Source: Myxococcota bacterium
GTDB taxonomy: Bacteria > Myxococcota_A > Polyangia > HGW-17
Assembly: GCA_018821745.1 (NCBI GenBank)
Contig: JAHJLU010000456.1
Span: 1-6,026, forward strand
DNA: 6,026 nt
Reading direction: 5' to 3'
The position numbers and the translations under genes are program-made. Each line of letters opens with the position of its first letter. The stretch's first letter is position 1. This document shows positions 4,491-6,026 of the stretch, piece after piece. The notes beneath the pieces were generated by a model. The model made no database searches. It saw only the letters and a list, made by a program, of their open reading frames with translations, and was not told the DNA's origin.

Positions 4491-6026
4491 ATGTCCCATG
4501 GTATTTCCTCGATCCCCGTACCCCGAAATGAACCCGTGCTTCAGTATGCCCCCCACGCTGAAGAGCGCCTGCAACTGAAAACTGAGCTGGACCGGCAACG
4601 CTCCACCCCCGTCGAGGTCCCCCTGATTATCGGGGGTGAGCGGGTGAAGAGCGGCGCCACCCGTCCTCTCCTCATCCCCCATGATCATAAGGAGAGCCTT
4701 GGATTCTACCACGAGGCCACTCCCGACCAGGTGAGTCAGGCCATCACCGCCGCACTGGAGGCGGCCCCTTCATGGAGCGCCACCCCCATGCCCGAGCGGG
4801 CCGCCATTTTTCTCAGGGCCGCCCACCTCCTCTCCACGACCTGGCGCAATAAACTCAACGCGTCGACCATGCTCAACCTCAGCAAGACAGTGTATCAGGC
4901 GGAGATTGACGCAGCGGCGGAGATGATTGATTTTCTGCGCTTCAACGCGTACTTTATGCAGGAGATCTACCAGCAGCAGCCCATGTACAGCCCCGAGGGC
5001 ACCACCAATCGCCTCGCATATCGCGCCCTTGAGGGTTTTGTTTTTGCCGTAACGCCCTTCAATTTCACATCGATTGCGGGAAATCTTCCCACCGCCCCGG
5101 CCATGATGGGAAATACTGTCGTATGGAAACCCGCATCATCCGCAGTACTCCCGGCCTACTACCTCATGGAGCTGCTCATGGAGGCGGGGCTGCCCAAGGG
5201 CGTCATCAACCTGGTTCCGGGGAAGGGGAGTGAAGTGGGAGAGGTGGTCATCAACCACCCCCAGCTCGCGGGAATCCACTTCACCGGATCAACGGGGACC
5301 TTCAACCAGATGTGGGAGAAGGTTGGCACCAACCTCGCCCGGGGTTTGTACCGCTCCTATCCACGCATCGTGGGGGAGACGGGGGGCAAGGACTTTGTAC
5401 TGGCCGCCCCCGACGCAGATCCCCAGGCACTTGCAGTGGCGCTCTTTCGAGGGGCCTTTGAGTATCAGGGGCAGAAGTGCTCCGCCGCCAGCAGGGCCTA
5501 CATCCCCGCGTCACTGTGGCCAGGGGTCCTCAAGCAGCTCCGGGCAATGGAGCAGGAGATCCTGATGGGTGATATTTCGGATTTTCGCGCCTTCATGGGG
5601 GCGGTCATCGACGAGAAGGCCTTCAACCGCATCTCTTCCTACATCGAATACGGAAATAGCCAAAAGAATACAACGCTGGAGATGGGTGGAGAATACGACA
5701 AAAGCACAGGCTGGTTTATCCGGCCCACTGTGTTCGTCACTACTGATCCCCACTCCCGGCTCATGACAGAAGAGATCTTCGGCCCCGTGCTCACGGTCTA
5801 CGTTTACGATGACCCCAAAATAGAGGAGACGGCCCAACTGGTAAACGACACGAGCCCCTACGCCCTCACCGGCGCTGTCTTCACCGCTGATCGTGACCTT
5901 ATTGTCCGCCTGTCAAGAATCCTGGAACACGCCGCGGGTAACTTCTACATCAACGACAAACCCACGGGCGCGGTGGTGGGACAACAGCCCTTCGGTGGTG
6001 CGCGGGGCAGCGGCACCAACGACAAG
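4491..6026 (+). CDS. pruA: 1-pyrroline-5-carboxylate dehydrogenase (L-glutamate gamma-semialdehyde dehydrogenase), 3' end beyond window
   Basis: This enzyme oxidises L-glutamate gamma-semialdehyde, the open form of pyrroline-5-carboxylate, to glutamate with NAD+. It is the second step of proline catabolism and acts in the cytoplasm. 512 codons are visible, and the family is usually about 540-550 residues, so only the last 30-35 residues are missing. Aldehyde dehydrogenase motifs are intact: oxyanion-hole Asn191 in TPFNFTS, Lys213 in WKP, FTGST 264-268, general base Glu296 in GETGGK, nucleophile Cys330 in GQKCSA, EIFGPV 428-433, and NFYINDKPTG...QQPFGGARGSGTNDK at 484-512. The sequence follows the eukaryotic ALDH4A1-like group 1 type (for example KTVYQAEIDAAAEMIDF and LEGFVFAVTPFNFTSI), not the PutA-fused type. 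It is monofunctional, so proline dehydrogenase must be encoded elsewhere; it is not in view. It is transcribed divergently from the kinase-like gene. Confidence 0.96.
   Translation, partial: MSHGISSIPVPRNEPVLQYAPHAEERLQLKTELDRQRSTPVEVPLIIGGERVKSGATRPLLIPHDHKESLGFYHEATPDQVSQAITAALEAAPSWSATPMPERAAIFLRAAHLLSTTWRNKLNASTMLNLSKTVYQAEIDAAAEMIDFLRFNAYFMQEIYQQQPMYSPEGTTNRLAYRALEGFVFAVTPFNFTSIAGNLPTAPAMMGNTVVWKPASSAVLPAYYLMELLMEAGLPKGVINLVPGKGSEVGEVVINHPQLAGIHFTGSTGTFNQMWEKVGTNLARGLYRSYPRIVGETGGKDFVLAAPDADPQALAVALFRGAFEYQGQKCSAASRAYIPASLWPGVLKQLRAMEQEILMGDISDFRAFMGAVIDEKAFNRISSYIEYGNSQKNTTLEMGGEYDKSTGWFIRPTVFVTTDPHSRLMTEEIFGPVLTVYVYDDPKIEETAQLVNDTSPYALTGAVFTADRDLIVRLSRILEHAAGNFYINDKPTGAVVGQQPFGGARGSGTNDK

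Noticed and set aside
4401..4712. 103-codon open frame on the minus strand across the pruA start
   Set aside because: It overlaps the pruA promoter, ribosome binding site and coding region, and the pruA reading is strongly supported by homology.
5230..5565. 111-codon plus-strand frame inside pruA
   Set aside because: It is out of frame with the aldehyde dehydrogenase motifs and shows Ser/Arg/Pro-rich shadow composition.

Overview
The window looks like a chromosomal segment of a Gram-negative bacterium, most likely a Myxococcota or other 'deltaproteobacterial' type lineage. The clues are an outer-envelope lipoprotein built of CGDG-type six-cysteine repeats, a eukaryotic-like Ser/Thr kinase-fold protein with a long acidic tail, a secreted surface-repeat protein, and a eukaryote-like (group 1) 1-pyrroline-5-carboxylate dehydrogenase. 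This placement is inferred from gene content; no rRNA or other phylogenetic marker is present.

Layout. Three genes lie on the minus strand, read right to left. (1) 4026-2326 encodes a tail-anchored kinase-fold protein whose catalytic motifs are broken, so it is probably a pseudokinase. (2) 2140-989 encodes a secreted protein with about 16 copies of a G-x-Q-hydrophobic repeat. (3) 645 to beyond position 1 encodes a cysteine-rich repeat lipoprotein, cut by the window edge. Gaps of 185 and 343 nt separate them, with no convincing terminator, so it is open whether they are co-transcribed. The lipoprotein has its own sigma-70-like promoter candidate. On the plus strand, 4491 to the window end encodes P5C dehydrogenase (pruA), missing only about its last 30-35 residues. 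No RNA genes, insertion sequences, CRISPR arrays or origins were seen.

The 464-nt divergent region between the kinase-like gene and pruA (4027-4490) is the main regulatory stretch. It holds a promoter candidate facing each way, three short perfect inverted repeats, a 10-bp direct repeat about three helical turns apart, and a GC-rich stem just before the pruA ribosome binding site.

How the genes may work together. pruA is ordinary metabolism: the second step of proline catabolism, glutamate semialdehyde to glutamate. The three minus-strand genes look like envelope and signalling functions: a membrane-tethered cytoplasmic pseudokinase, a secreted repeat protein and a lipoprotein. A functional link between them is only a guess from shared orientation. 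The most notable item is the pseudokinase: all glycines of the Gly-rich loop, the HRD-x-K-xx-N catalytic loop and the P+1 Thr are changed, while the structural residues and DFG remain. Its tail carries four acidic Thr-x-x-[I/L/V] motifs that resemble FHA-domain ligands.
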